Shown: positions 54,261-63,186 of the stretch, piece after piece | Numbering within the stretch: position 1 is the stretch's first letter | How the letters are laid out: each line of letters begins with the position of its first letter | Assembly (NCBI GenBank): GCA_017446685.1 | Contig: JAFSQI010000054.1 | Location: 1 to 64,000, forward strand | DNA from: Butyrivibrio sp. | GTDB lineage: Bacteria; Bacillota; Clostridia; Lachnospirales; Lachnospiraceae | Direction: 5' to 3' | Length of the DNA: 64,000 nucleotides | Made by a program: the position numbers and the translations under genes | Notes under the pieces: generated by a model | What the model saw: the letters and a program-made list of their open reading frames with translations, nothing else | The model's database searches: none | Told to the model about the DNA's origin: nothing

Positions 54261-55913
54261 TTATATCTGAACAGTAATAAGTGACATGAATTCATCGATT
54301 TTAACAGGCTTTGAATAAAGATACCCCTGAAAATATGTAGTTCCGTATTCTTTTAACATGTCCCTTATATTACTGTCTTCTATACCTTCTGCAGTTATTG
54401 ACATTCCGATGTCTTTGGCACATTTAATTATCGCAGTTGCCACAATTTGCTTTTTCTCATCGATATCAAGATTTGTAATAAAAGACTTATCTATCTTTAT
54501 TCCAACCACAGGCAGGAATAGTAACAACTCAAGTGCAGAAAAACCTGTTCCGAAATCATCAAGTATAGTACCGACTCCTTGAGATTTAAAATACACTATC
54601 TCATTTCTCAAAAAGGTCTTATCAAGTAATCTGCATCTCTCCGTCAGTTCAAGCACCAGCCTGTTCTTAGGAAAATCAATCTCATCAATTATATTAAGAA
54701 ACTGTTTTCTGAAATCAACTCTTTCAAGCTGCGTATATGCTACATTTAGTGAAAGCTTTAAATCCGGATTTACAGAAAGAACCTTTTCCTTCCATTGTTT
54801 CATTGCATTTTTTGCTATCCAAAGACCAAGTTCATAAAAAATCGGATCATCTTCAAGCCAATTTATAAAATCTGAAGGAGGCACTTCACCAAGCGGATCT
54901 TTGTTCCATCTGACCAAAGCCTCTGCACCTATCATTTTGCCCGATTCAGAACCTATAACCGGCTGATATCTCAGTGAAAAGCCATCACATCCGGCATTTA
55001 TAGAATTTCTTATCGCATTTATCGTAACTATTTTTTCATGGGACTTATCTCTGTTATTATTGCTAAAAATAACAAGCTCTCCATGTTTTTCATACATCGA
55101 CTCATCCAGACCTATTATTCCGTTTGAATAAATCGTATGCTCGTCCACACAAAAATCATAAACTTCTGTACATGAACCACCCAGCATAAGTGTAACTGCC
55201 AGGCCATCTACTTCTATGGAATGTCTCGAAAAATGTAAAAGCTCATCATAGAGTTTTCGCATATCCTTTAATTCTCTTTCAGAGGATACTATCGCAAATC
55301 TTGTTCCTCCTGCATGAAACACTTCGCAGTCATCTATGTAATCAAGCAGATGATCAGCAAAACATCTAAGGATCTTATTTCCGAATTCATAGCCATATAC
55401 ATTATTAAGTTCTATAAAGTTATATGCACTGACAAATAAAATATAATATTTTTCTCTGTTTTCCCTATACTCCCTAAGCGTCTCAAGAAGCTTCTGTTTA
55501 GTATAAAGAGCGGTTACGCTGTCATATTCATTGGCAATTCCATGATTATCTATAGTTCCTACAAAATATAAAGCTTCGCCATCTTCTCCTCTGATAACAG
55601 TTCCGGTGCAGGTGCACGCCACATAATTTCCCGACTTATTTTTTGCCCTGTACACCATGTCATGCTTGTCTATTCTGCCTTCGAAAAGATCAACTATTGA
55701 ATTATGATATCTTTCCCTATCCATAGGGTGTATGCACTCTTCCCAAATCAGACCGGCACCTTTCATTTCAACACCCGGAAGTCCAAATTCTTCAACACAG
55801 GCTATGGACCACCTCGATATATCCGTTTTCATATCGCAAATGAAGGCGTAACGGCTTTTTGACGTATTGGCAAAAGCTTCGAAGACCCTATAAACCAGCT
55901 TTATATCATCCAT
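54261..55913 (-). CDS. PAS-GGDEF-EAL c-di-GMP phosphodiesterase (550 aa)
   Basis: A PAS domain fills residues ~1-125 (FVGTIDNHG end motif). The GGDEF domain is degenerate at the active site (HAGGTRFAIV in place of GGDEF), so it is not a cyclase and may bind GTP. The EAL domain keeps the catalytic set: GAEALVRW, LELTER, DDFGTGFSAL, IDKSFI, AEGIE and QGYLYSKP. It should cleave c-di-GMP. The ATG at 55913 has GAGG 6 bases upstream; a longer frame has no site. It sits between the yggS terminator and the 90-residue protein gene. Confidence 0.9.
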   Translation of the reverse strand: MDDIKLVYRVFEAFANTSKSRYAFICDMKTDISRWSIACVEEFGLPGVEMKGAGLIWEECIHPMDRERYHNSIVDLFEGRIDKHDMVYRAKNKSGNYVACTCTGTVIRGEDGEALYFVGTIDNHGIANEYDSVTALYTKQKLLETLREYRENREKYYILFVSAYNFIELNNVYGYEFGNKILRCFADHLLDYIDDCEVFHAGGTRFAIVSSERELKDMRKLYDELLHFSRHSIEVDGLAVTLMLGGSCTEVYDFCVDEHTIYSNGIIGLDESMYEKHGELVIFSNNNRDKSHEKIVTINAIRNSINAGCDGFSLRYQPVIGSESGKMIGAEALVRWNKDPLGEVPPSDFINWLEDDPIFYELGLWIAKNAMKQWKEKVLSVNPDLKLSLNVAYTQLERVDFRKQFLNIIDEIDFPKNRLVLELTERCRLLDKTFLRNEIVYFKSQGVGTILDDFGTGFSALELLLFLPVVGIKIDKSFITNLDIDEKKQIVATAIIKCAKDIGMSITAEGIEDSNIRDMLKEYGTTYFQGYLYSKPVKIDEFMSLITVQI

Positions 55914-55925
55914 GAAAAACCTCAC

Positions 55926-55970
55926 AAAAAATGCCAAATAATATATTTTTATTATACTATCTGGCATTTT
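55926..55970 (-). terminator. Terminator after yggS
   Basis: On the - strand AAAATGCCA and TGGCATTTT (55962-55970 with 55928-55936) form a 9-bp stem followed by a T-run. It lies 33 bases after the yggS stop. Confidence 0.75.
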
Positions 55971-56002
55971 GAGTGTAAATTCGTTTATGTTTATTTAATA
56001 TT

Positions 56003-56704
56003 TCATAGTTTTTGTTTAGAATAATCTCTTTCGCCAAAAATTCCGGTTCCTACTCTGACAAAAGTTGCGCCCTCTTCTATAGCAACCTCATAGTCTCCTG
56101 TCATGCCCATTGAAAGTGTATCCATGTTAACTCCCGGAATATTCAACGCATTTATCTTATCCTTCAAAAGTCTTAAATCTCTAAAATATCCTCTGTTACT
56201 CTCAGGATCCTCTGTATATGGAGCAATTGTCATAAGACCTCTGATATTAATATGTTCGCAGGGACTTATTTCTTTTACAAAGTCCACAACTTCTTCCGGA
56301 GAAAGGCCAAATTTTGTATCCTCATGTGCCATATTAACTTCAATCAAAACATCCATTTTTATACCTGCTTTGGATGCCTGTTTCTCTATTTCATCAGCAA
56401 GCTTTTTATTATCAACAGAATGGATCATGCAGGCTACATTAGGAAGATATTTTACTTTATTGACCTGAAGATGTCCTATCATATGCCAGTCGAGCGGCTC
56501 TGTGATCTCTGCCGTCTTATCTCTTATTTCCTGAACTTTATTTTCTCCAAATACACGTATGCCACATTCCATAGCCTGTCTGATATCACTTACCGGTTTG
56601 GTCTTGCTGACAGCGATAAGTGTGACCTCACTTCTGTCTCTTCCAGCTCTTTTGCAGGCTGCAGCAATATTTTTTTCTACTATTTCAAGATTTTCTCTGA
56701 TCAT
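56003..56704 (-). CDS. yggS: YggS/PROSC-family PLP homeostasis protein (233 aa)
   Basis: Family signatures are complete: LIAVSKTKP with the PLP-binding Lys (~36), FGENKVQE, WHMIGHLQVNK, LIEVNMAHEDTKFGL, RGLMTIAP and LSMGMTGDYEVAIEEG. It binds pyridoxal phosphate and balances B6 and amino-acid pools but has no known catalytic reaction. The length of 233 is typical. GAGG precedes the ATG. In many Firmicutes it lies near cell-division genes (ylmE, sepF); here it is alone, divergent from the PilZ gene. Confidence 0.95.
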   Translation of the reverse strand: MIRENLEIVEKNIAAACKRAGRDRSEVTLIAVSKTKPVSDIRQAMECGIRVFGENKVQEIRDKTAEITEPLDWHMIGHLQVNKVKYLPNVACMIHSVDNKKLADEIEKQASKAGIKMDVLIEVNMAHEDTKFGLSPEEVVDFVKEISPCEHINIRGLMTIAPYTEDPESNRGYFRDLRLLKDKINALNIPGVNMDTLSMGMTGDYEVAIEEGATFVRVGTGIFGERDYSKQKL

Positions 56705-56819
56705 AATTACCTCATCATAAATTTTATTATTGCACTAAATTTTAGCACATTATATCATAAATATATAGAAATAATTAGTCAATTGCTTGACATTATAACT
56801 ATAAAGAGGGGGATAAACA

Positions 56820-57707
56820 ATGAACGTTAATGGCATTGCCAATGGTTCTGAAATTAAAATACATGCTAAAGTTAACGGACACAATCTGGTCATAATGACC
56901 GAAGCTATATTTGGTGTATCCGCCGGTCTTCTGATAAAACCCATTGAATATTTTGGAAGATATATGCAATTTTTAGAACCTTCCGAAGTTCAAATTCGCA
57001 ACAAACGTGACGGGCGAGTTTATAAATTCTATTCCACCACTATTTCTCCTGTAAAAACAAGATATGGAAATTACCACCTGATAAGAACTGAAGCTGAACT
57101 TGAGCCGGAAAATTCCAGAAAATCCGAAAGATTCTTTATTGAAAAGCTTGGTCTTTTTTCTATTAACAACAACGATTCTTCTCTTAAAAACTGTATAATC
57201 CATGATATTTCGCTGAGAGGAATCTCAATAATTGTCGATAATGAGTCTGCGATAAAGCCAGGAGACAAGATAAATATAAATTTCCGATATGGTCCATCCT
57301 TACACAACTACGAAGTCAAAACTGTTGTTGTTCGTAATTTTACCGTTCATAACAAGCCCGCAGCAGGCTGTAGTATCGAAAATATGAATGTTGACCTTAT
57401 TTCTTTAATAAATGACAAACGCAAAGAAAAAAATCCTGAACTCGATAAGATACCTGCTACAAATCTCAATCCTGAAATATCTGAAAAAGAGCAGATTCGT
57501 GAAGTTGAAGAAGATATTGCCAAACAGCTCGTTCCTGAAAAAACAAAAGCAGAAGAAAAGACTATCACAAACGAAAGTCCATTTGCTCCTGAAAATCTTG
57601 AACACATAAGTTCAAATGACAAGACTTTAAGGCAAAAGAAAAAAGATCAAAAAAACAGTATGCAGGCAAGAGCTATAGAAAACCTTCTAAATCTTAAGGA
57701 TCTTTAA
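56820..57707 (+). CDS. PilZ-domain c-di-GMP receptor (295 aa)
   Basis: A YcgR-like N-terminal domain (~1-90) precedes a PilZ domain. The two c-di-GMP binding motifs are both present: the RxxxR of SRKSERFF (~99-103) and the D-x-S-x-x-G of IHDISLRGISI (~126). The last ~100 residues are a charged, Lys/Glu-rich tail without a fold. It should read c-di-GMP levels and act on motility or another process. GAGGGGG precedes the ATG, and a terminator follows. It is divergent from yggS and near the GGDEF/EAL genes. Confidence 0.85.
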   Translation: MNVNGIANGSEIKIHAKVNGHNLVIMTEAIFGVSAGLLIKPIEYFGRYMQFLEPSEVQIRNKRDGRVYKFYSTTISPVKTRYGNYHLIRTEAELEPENSRKSERFFIEKLGLFSINNNDSSLKNCIIHDISLRGISIIVDNESAIKPGDKININFRYGPSLHNYEVKTVVVRNFTVHNKPAAGCSIENMNVDLISLINDKRKEKNPELDKIPATNLNPEISEKEQIREVEEDIAKQLVPEKTKAEEKTITNESPFAPENLEHISSNDKTLRQKKKDQKNSMQARAIENLLNLKDL

Positions 57708-57739
57708 ATCTATATATTAAACAGGTATAAAAAATTTAC

Positions 57740-57776
57740 GCCCGAAGTTTTATCACAAAGCTTCGGGCATTTTTTC
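57740..57776 (+). terminator. Terminator after the PilZ gene
   Basis: GCCCGAAG/CTTCGGGC stem (57740-57747 with 57761-57768) followed by ATTTTTTC. The convergent rho gene ends 17 bases beyond. Confidence 0.9.
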
Positions 57777-57792
57777 TTTATAAAATTTATTA

Positions 57793-59061
57793 TTAGAAAC
57801 GAGCCTGCTTTTCTACCATTCTTACAAACTCAACATTGTTTCTTGTCTTAGAGAACAGGTTGATGCACTGGTCAACTGCCTCATCAGCTTTCATACCGTT
57901 AAAGCCTTTTCTAAGGCTATTGATTGCAGTAAGTTCTTCTCTTGAAAGAAGAAGATCTTCTCTTCTGGTACTTGACTTAGGAATATTGATAGCAGGGAAG
58001 ATTCTCTTTTCCTGAAGTTTTCTGTCAAGAACCATTTCCATGTTACCTGTACCCTTGAATTCCTCGTAAATAACGTCATCCATCTTGGAGCCTGTCTCAA
58101 TAAGTGCTGTTGCAAGAATTGTGAGAGAACCACCCTCTCTCATGTTTCTGGCAGCACCAAAGAATCTCTTAGGCATATGAAGAGCTGCAGGATCAAGACC
58201 ACCTGAAAGAGTTCTTCCTGAAGGTGGAACAACGATATTGTAGGCTCTTGTAAGTCGTGTTATTGAATCAAGAAGAATTGTTACGTCCTTACCATGCTCA
58301 ACAAGTCTCTTGGCACGCTCCATAACCATTTCAGCAACTCTCTTGTGATGTTCAGGAAGCTCATCGAATGTAGAATAGATAACCTCTGCATTTGGTCCTT
58401 CTACTTCTTCCTTGATATCTGTTACTTCCTCAGGTCTTTCATCTATAAGAAGAATAATAAGGTGCATATCATTATTATTCTTTAAGATAGATTTTGCAAC
58501 TTCCTTCAAAAGTGTAGTCTTACCTGCCTTAGGCGGAGAAACAATCATACCTCTTTGTCCCTTACCGATAGGGCTGATAAGATCCATGATTCTCATGGCA
58601 ACACTGCATCCTGGCTGTTCAAGTTTAATTCTTGAATTAGGGAAAATAGGAGTCATATTTTCAAAATTCCATCTTCCCATGGCAACTTCCGGTCTGTAAC
58701 CATTAATTGTATCAAGCCTTGAAAGAGCTGCAAACTTATCTGTTTCCTTTTTAGCTCTGCACTGACCTTTTAAAATATCTCCGGTCTTTAAGTTAAACTT
58801 TCTGATAAGACTTGGTGCAACATAAACGTCATTTTCACCAGGAAGGTAGTTTTCACATCTGATAAATCCATAGCCATCCTGCATAACTTCAAGGATTCCG
58901 TTTGCATCATCTCCGTCTGCAACTTCCTCAGGCTGATCTTCCTTAGCGGCTTCTTGAGTCTTCTCAGGTCTCTTGCCTGCCTCGGGTGTAATAGCGGGCT
59001 TTTGCTGCTTTTCTTCCTTCTTCTCAGGAGAATCGCCCTTAGACTTATTTGTCATAACCAC
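57793..59061 (-). CDS. rho: Transcription termination factor Rho, main part (RNA-binding and ATPase domains)
   Basis: After a Lys/Glu-rich linker come the cold-shock-type RNA-binding domain ([20 protein letters not shown]) and the RecA-type motor: [12 protein letters not shown] (P-loop), [26 protein letters not shown], and the Q-loop/R-loop segment [13 protein letters not shown]. All catalytic motifs are intact. It ends transcription of untranslated RNA. The usual N-terminal helical domain is encoded just upstream but in another frame, so this part would need an internal start (an ATG at 59053-59055 without a ribosome-binding site) or a frameshift. Either the gene has a one-base lesion or the sequence has an error. 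Confidence 0.88.
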   Translation of the reverse strand: MVMTNKSKGDSPEKKEEKQQKPAITPEAGKRPEKTQEAAKEDQPEEVADGDDANGILEVMQDGYGFIRCENYLPGENDVYVAPSLIRKFNLKTGDILKGQCRAKKETDKFAALSRLDTINGYRPEVAMGRWNFENMTPIFPNSRIKLEQPGCSVAMRIMDLISPIGKGQRGMIVSPPKAGKTTLLKEVAKSILKNNNDMHLIILLIDERPEEVTDIKEEVEGPNAEVIYSTFDELPEHHKRVAEMVMERAKRLVEHGKDVTILLDSITRLTRAYNIVVPPSGRTLSGGLDPAALHMPKRFFGAARNMREGGSLTILATALIETGSKMDDVIYEEFKGTGNMEMVLDRKLQEKRIFPAINIPKSSTRREDLLLSREELTAINSLRKGFNGMKADEAVDQCINLFSKTRNNVEFVRMVEKQARF

Positions 59062-59363
59062 GATATTCTTGCGTTTGGGCTTTCCAGCTGCTGCATCGGC
59101 ATTATCATCTGAAGCCTTGTTTTATGTTTCTTTTCAACCGGCTTCTTATCATTAGCTTCAGGCTCCTGCCTCTTAGTCTCTTCAACTTTAGCTTCTTCAA
59201 CCTTCGTCTCAGCTGCTTCATTTTCTCTTCTATCCTGATCATCCATCTGACACATCATCTCGATGATATCAGCTTTCTTTAGAGCAGCCACACCCTTAAT
59301 GCCTCTTTTTTTGGCGATATCGCGCAAATCGCTAAGTTTAAGTGTTTCGTACTTTTCTCTCAA
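59052..59363 (-). pseudogene. rho: Rho N-terminal domain, out of frame with the rest of rho
   Basis: The SAP-like Rho N-terminal domain is plain: REKYETLKLSDLRDIAKKRG, then IKGVAALKKADIIEMM. The start is a TTG at 59361-59363 with TGGAG just upstream, as in other Firmicute rho genes. After an acidic linker the frame runs into TGA at 59052-59054. Near the A4 run on the - strand (+ 59120-59123), one added base would join it in frame (HKNKASDDNADAAAGKPKRK) to the main Rho frame. So this is one gene broken by a single-base deletion, real or technical. Confidence 0.85.
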
Positions 59364-59560
59364 AATTACTCCATTTCCTGCCACAATAAGCGGCAATTAT
59401 TATAAATAAAAAATCCATTAACCTTTGATACTATGTATAAATTATGTCAATAAATATAAGCATCTGTGGGATTATAAACGACTGCAAAAATGCATTTGTT
59501 TAAAGAACAATTCTTATAAAATACTATAGTTAAGTTACAACATTTAAAGGAAAAAATCAA

Positions 59561-61591
59561 CTAAAAGTCCATTTCAGAAGAGATTTTTTCCCATTCATCA
59601 TAAAGCTCAGTCAGTTTTTCAGAAATCTCAGTTTGTTCGTCAGTGAGCTTTCTAAGCTTTGCAAGATCTGTTCCAACACTCGGATCTGACAAAGCCTCAT
59701 TGATTTCTGCATCACGCTGTTCAAGCTTTTCTATTTCTGTTTCACATTTTTTTAAAGCAGTCTCAAGTTTTCTCTTTTTTGCCTGAGCTTCCTTTTGAGC
59801 CTTCCAATCGGCAGAGCCATTGCCATTATCACTTGCAGAAGTATCTCTCACATTAACGGTGCCTGTTTTTGTTATATCGTTTGCGGAATCGTTCTGACCT
59901 TCTGAAGAATTTTGATACTTATAACTTCCATCGGCAAGCGTAGCATTTCCATTCGAAGATCCTGTTCCAAAAAGCCTTTGCATCTGCTCATCTACGTGCT
60001 CTATGTAGTAATCATAGTTTCCGATATAATTGACCATCTGCCCATGAGTCAGATCAAGTATTCTGGTAGCAGTCCTGTTTATAAAATATCTGTCATGGCT
60101 AACATACAGAACTGTTCCTTCATATCCGGAAATTGCTGTCTCAAGTATTTCCTTTGAAGTAATATCAAGGTGGTTGGTAGGCTCATCAAGAATAAGGAAA
60201 TTTGCATCAGACAGCATGAGCTTTGCAAGCGAAACTCTGCCCTTTTCGCCACCTGAAAGGTCCTTTATACGCTTAAAGACATCCTCTCCTGTAAAAAGAA
60301 ATGCTGCAAGTGTATTTCTTATCTCGGTGTTGTTAAGAGTAGGATATGCGTCAGATATTTCTTCAAAAAGAGTTTTTTCATCATGAAGAACATGATGCTC
60401 CTGATCATAATATCCAATGCGAACCTTGACTCCAAGCTCTATTTCACCCTCATCCAGTGTTTCAATACCGTTAATTATCTTTAAAAGAGTCGTTTTACCT
60501 GTTCCATTGTCACCAATTATAGCAACATGCTCGCCTTTTTTTATCTCAAAATTAAGACCTGAAAAAAGCTTCTCACTGCCAAAAGACTTCGCCACATTGG
60601 TTGCTGTAAGGACATCATTTCCACTCTCAAATGAAGGTTTTAAAGTTATCTTCATTCTGTCATCTATATCGACAGGTTTATCTAAAACCTCAATCTTATC
60701 AAGCATTTTTTCACGGCTCTCTGCACGCTTTATGGACTTTTCCCTGTTAAAGCTCTTGAGCTTTGTAATAACCTCTTCCTGGTGCTTTATCTCAGCCTGC
60801 TGTTTAATATACGCATTCCACTGGATTTTGCGAAGCTGTTCTTTTTTTATGGAATAAGTGCTGTAATTTCCTATAAAAGATGTTACCTTTGTATTTTCAA
60901 CTTCTATGATCTTACCTGCTATCTTATCAAGAAAATATCTGTCATGAGATACGATAAGAACTGCGCCCTTGTAATTAAGAAGATAGTTTTCAAGCCACCT
61001 TATAGAATTCATATCAAGATGGTTCGTAGGCTCGTCAAGAATAATAAGATCAGGCTTTTGAAGCAGCAGTTTTCCAAGAGCAACTCTTGTTTTCTGTCCT
61101 CCTGAAAGAGTGTTTATTTTTTTGTCAAATTCTTCGTCTAAGAAGCCAAGACCTCTGGCGACACCAGAAACTTCACTCTGCCAAGCATATCCTGAGGCTC
61201 TCTGAAATTCCTCATTCATGCGGGTATATCTCTCCATAAGGTCAGAAAGCTCACTTTCATCTGTGTGCTTCATGTCCTCTTCGGCCTGTCTTATCTTTTT
61301 TTCCAGTTCTATAATATCTTTTTTTACCAGAGTCAGCTCTTCAATAATCGTATTATCTGTATCTATATTCTGATTCTGAGCAAGATATCCCCAGGTGGTG
61401 TCCTTTGAAAAAGTAACCTCGCCGTCATCAGCAGAAAGTTCGCCAATTATCAGCTTTAAAAGAGTTGTCTTACCTGCACCGTTTATTCCGACAATTGCAG
61501 CTTTTTCGTTATTTTCTATATGAAAAGATGCACCGGAAAGTATGTCCTTTCCGTCAAATGATTTGCATAAGTTATGAACATTTAAAATCAT
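59561..61591 (-). CDS. ABC-F family ATPase (676 aa)
   Basis: Two ABC modules: the first with [27 protein letters not shown] and LDEPTNHLDMNS; the second with GDNGTGKTTLLK, LSGGEKGRVSLAKL and LDEPTNHLDITS. A charged linker between them and a C-terminal coiled coil after a low-complexity Ser/Asn/Gly stretch complete an ABC-F (YdiF/Uup-like) protein without membrane domains. These act on ribosomes as translation factors or antibiotic-protection proteins. The ATG lacks a clear ribosome-binding site within 12 bases. Housekeeping ABC-F is most likely. Confidence 0.92.
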   Translation of the reverse strand: MILNVHNLCKSFDGKDILSGASFHIENNEKAAIVGINGAGKTTLLKLIIGELSADDGEVTFSKDTTWGYLAQNQNIDTDNTIIEELTLVKKDIIELEKKIRQAEEDMKHTDESELSDLMERYTRMNEEFQRASGYAWQSEVSGVARGLGFLDEEFDKKINTLSGGQKTRVALGKLLLQKPDLIILDEPTNHLDMNSIRWLENYLLNYKGAVLIVSHDRYFLDKIAGKIIEVENTKVTSFIGNYSTYSIKKEQLRKIQWNAYIKQQAEIKHQEEVITKLKSFNREKSIKRAESREKMLDKIEVLDKPVDIDDRMKITLKPSFESGNDVLTATNVAKSFGSEKLFSGLNFEIKKGEHVAIIGDNGTGKTTLLKIINGIETLDEGEIELGVKVRIGYYDQEHHVLHDEKTLFEEISDAYPTLNNTEIRNTLAAFLFTGEDVFKRIKDLSGGEKGRVSLAKLMLSDANFLILDEPTNHLDITSKEILETAISGYEGTVLYVSHDRYFINRTATRILDLTHGQMVNYIGNYDYYIEHVDEQMQRLFGTGSSNGNATLADGSYKYQNSSEGQNDSANDITKTGTVNVRDTSASDNGNGSADWKAQKEAQAKKRKLETALKKCETEIEKLEQRDAEINEALSDPSVGTDLAKLRKLTDEQTEISEKLTELYDEWEKISSEMDF

Positions 61592-61630
61592 GTTATATAA
61601 AGCTAAATATTCCTTCCTAAATAATTTCTC

Positions 61631-61678
61631 AGTAGGTCATTGTAACATTTTATATCTGATGTTACAATGCATCCTACT
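61631..61678. other. Hairpin between the GGDEF and ABC-F genes
   Basis: An 11-bp perfect stem (CATTGTAACAT 61638-61648 with ATGTTACAATG 61659-61669) is flanked by AGTAGG and CCTACT that extend it. No T-run follows on the - strand. It overlaps the stop of the GGDEF gene; it may stabilise the 3' end or regulate the downstream ABC-F gene. Confidence 0.6.
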
Positions 61679-63092
61679 CCCTACCCATCTTGGATTCAAG
61701 TTTATCCTGATACATAAGTGCATCTGCCTTTTTAAACACATCATCCATGCAGGCATCACTGCTGCTGTCAAATACAGCCATCCCACAGGCTGCAGAATAG
61801 CGTTCCCACGGTTCTTTTGACTCATCTTTAGATGTGAGCTCAAACGCAGTTTTTAGCTGGGCAAAAAGAGTATCCCTGTTCTCAAAATCTTTATTTTCAA
61901 GAAGAACTACAAATTCATCTCCTCCTATTCTGAAAACAGGTGAATGATCATAAATAATACATATTTGATGACATGCGCCAAAAATATAATCATTTCCTCG
62001 CTCATGTCCATAGTTATCATTTATCTTTTTAAGGCAGTTTAAATCTATCATTACAATTCCAAAAGCCGCAAAGCCACTTAGAATGTCTTCATCAACTCTA
62101 TCTTTTGTCTTATCATACCAGGCCTTATTTTTTACATGAGTCAGAGCATCCTGATAAGCAACCATATCCATATGAGTTACCTTGTTTTTCATATCGGCAA
62201 CTTTGCCTTCAGCGTCAATGATATTCTGTACATATTCACGCATATCTGCCGACATCATCACAACAGCATTCGACAAGGACTCAACTTCATTATGAGTATG
62301 GATTTCCGGCGGAATATACTCAAGTTCTTCCGGATTCTTTTGGTCATGGGATTTTTTGGCGAAAGCGACTACACTTTTTTCAAGTTCACTTATAGGCTCA
62401 GTAATATTTCTGTTCATCCAAAGTAAAAAGAATGTGATAAACAAAATAGCCAGTGCCGCAATAAGAATAATATTAAGAACTGTGTATGTCTGAATGTTTC
62501 TTCTTAGCTCTGAAACTTCAATATCAACACAAAGAGCTGCAAACTTCTCACCTTCGGAATTTACAAGCGGAATAAGCCCTGTATAATCATATCCCCAGAC
62601 GCTGAAATTCTTGAAAAAAGTGATGTGGGCTCCATCGTTTGAACTAATAGCAGTATCATATCTCTTTAGCTCTTCGTAATCATAATCATCATAGGAAATA
62701 GAGCCCAGATAATACCCGTCGGGCTCATATTCTCTGCCATATTTGGTATCAGCAGAAAGAACATTCATCATCCCCGGCTTGTCACCCATTATGGGGCGAA
62801 TGATATACAGGAAATGAATATCAAAATCTTCCATAATACCATCCATAAAGTTCATGAGCTCTTTATATTTTTCAGATTCTTCTCCTGTTTCTACGCAGGT
62901 AGAGAGATCTTCGATATCAATATGATTCTTTACATAATTTAATATATCAGTCATTCTCTCTTCATAAGAATGATAAAGAGATCTGGTATAGGTTGTGTAC
63001 GTCAATACGCTCAAAATAAAACAAAGAAGCACAAAAAATACCGAGAATCCTAAAAAAATACTTTTCTTTAACGGTCGTTTATTAATCGGCAT
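61674..63092 (-). CDS. Membrane sensor diguanylate cyclase (GGDEF, 472 aa)
   Basis: A first membrane helix (residues ~10-32), an extracellular dCache-like sensor (~33-205), a second helix (IILIAALAILFITFFLLW), a HAMP-like linker, a short coiled coil, and a GGDEF domain. The active motif is FRIGGDEFVVLLE, with DLNCLKKINDNYGHERGND before it. It should make c-di-GMP in response to an outside ligand. GGGAG precedes the ATG. It lies 82 bases upstream of the ABC-F gene on the same strand. Confidence 0.92.
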   Translation of the reverse strand: MPINKRPLKKSIFLGFSVFFVLLCFILSVLTYTTYTRSLYHSYEERMTDILNYVKNHIDIEDLSTCVETGEESEKYKELMNFMDGIMEDFDIHFLYIIRPIMGDKPGMMNVLSADTKYGREYEPDGYYLGSISYDDYDYEELKRYDTAISSNDGAHITFFKNFSVWGYDYTGLIPLVNSEGEKFAALCVDIEVSELRRNIQTYTVLNIILIAALAILFITFFLLWMNRNITEPISELEKSVVAFAKKSHDQKNPEELEYIPPEIHTHNEVESLSNAVVMMSADMREYVQNIIDAEGKVADMKNKVTHMDMVAYQDALTHVKNKAWYDKTKDRVDEDILSGFAAFGIVMIDLNCLKKINDNYGHERGNDYIFGACHQICIIYDHSPVFRIGGDEFVVLLENKDFENRDTLFAQLKTAFELTSKDESKEPWERYSAACGMAVFDSSSDACMDDVFKKADALMYQDKLESKMGRE

Positions 63093-63186
63093 AATTATTC
63101 TCCCGAAAAAAGATTTTTATATGTTAATACTACTATAATCAGGGAATCTTTTGTGCATCTTTATGCTTTATTTTATTTATTTTTTA

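Noticed and set aside
59110..59130. Programmed -1 ribosomal frameshift in rho
   Set aside because: No proper X-XXY-YYZ heptamer in the required frame and no clear downstream structure; a one-base indel in the A run explains it more simply.
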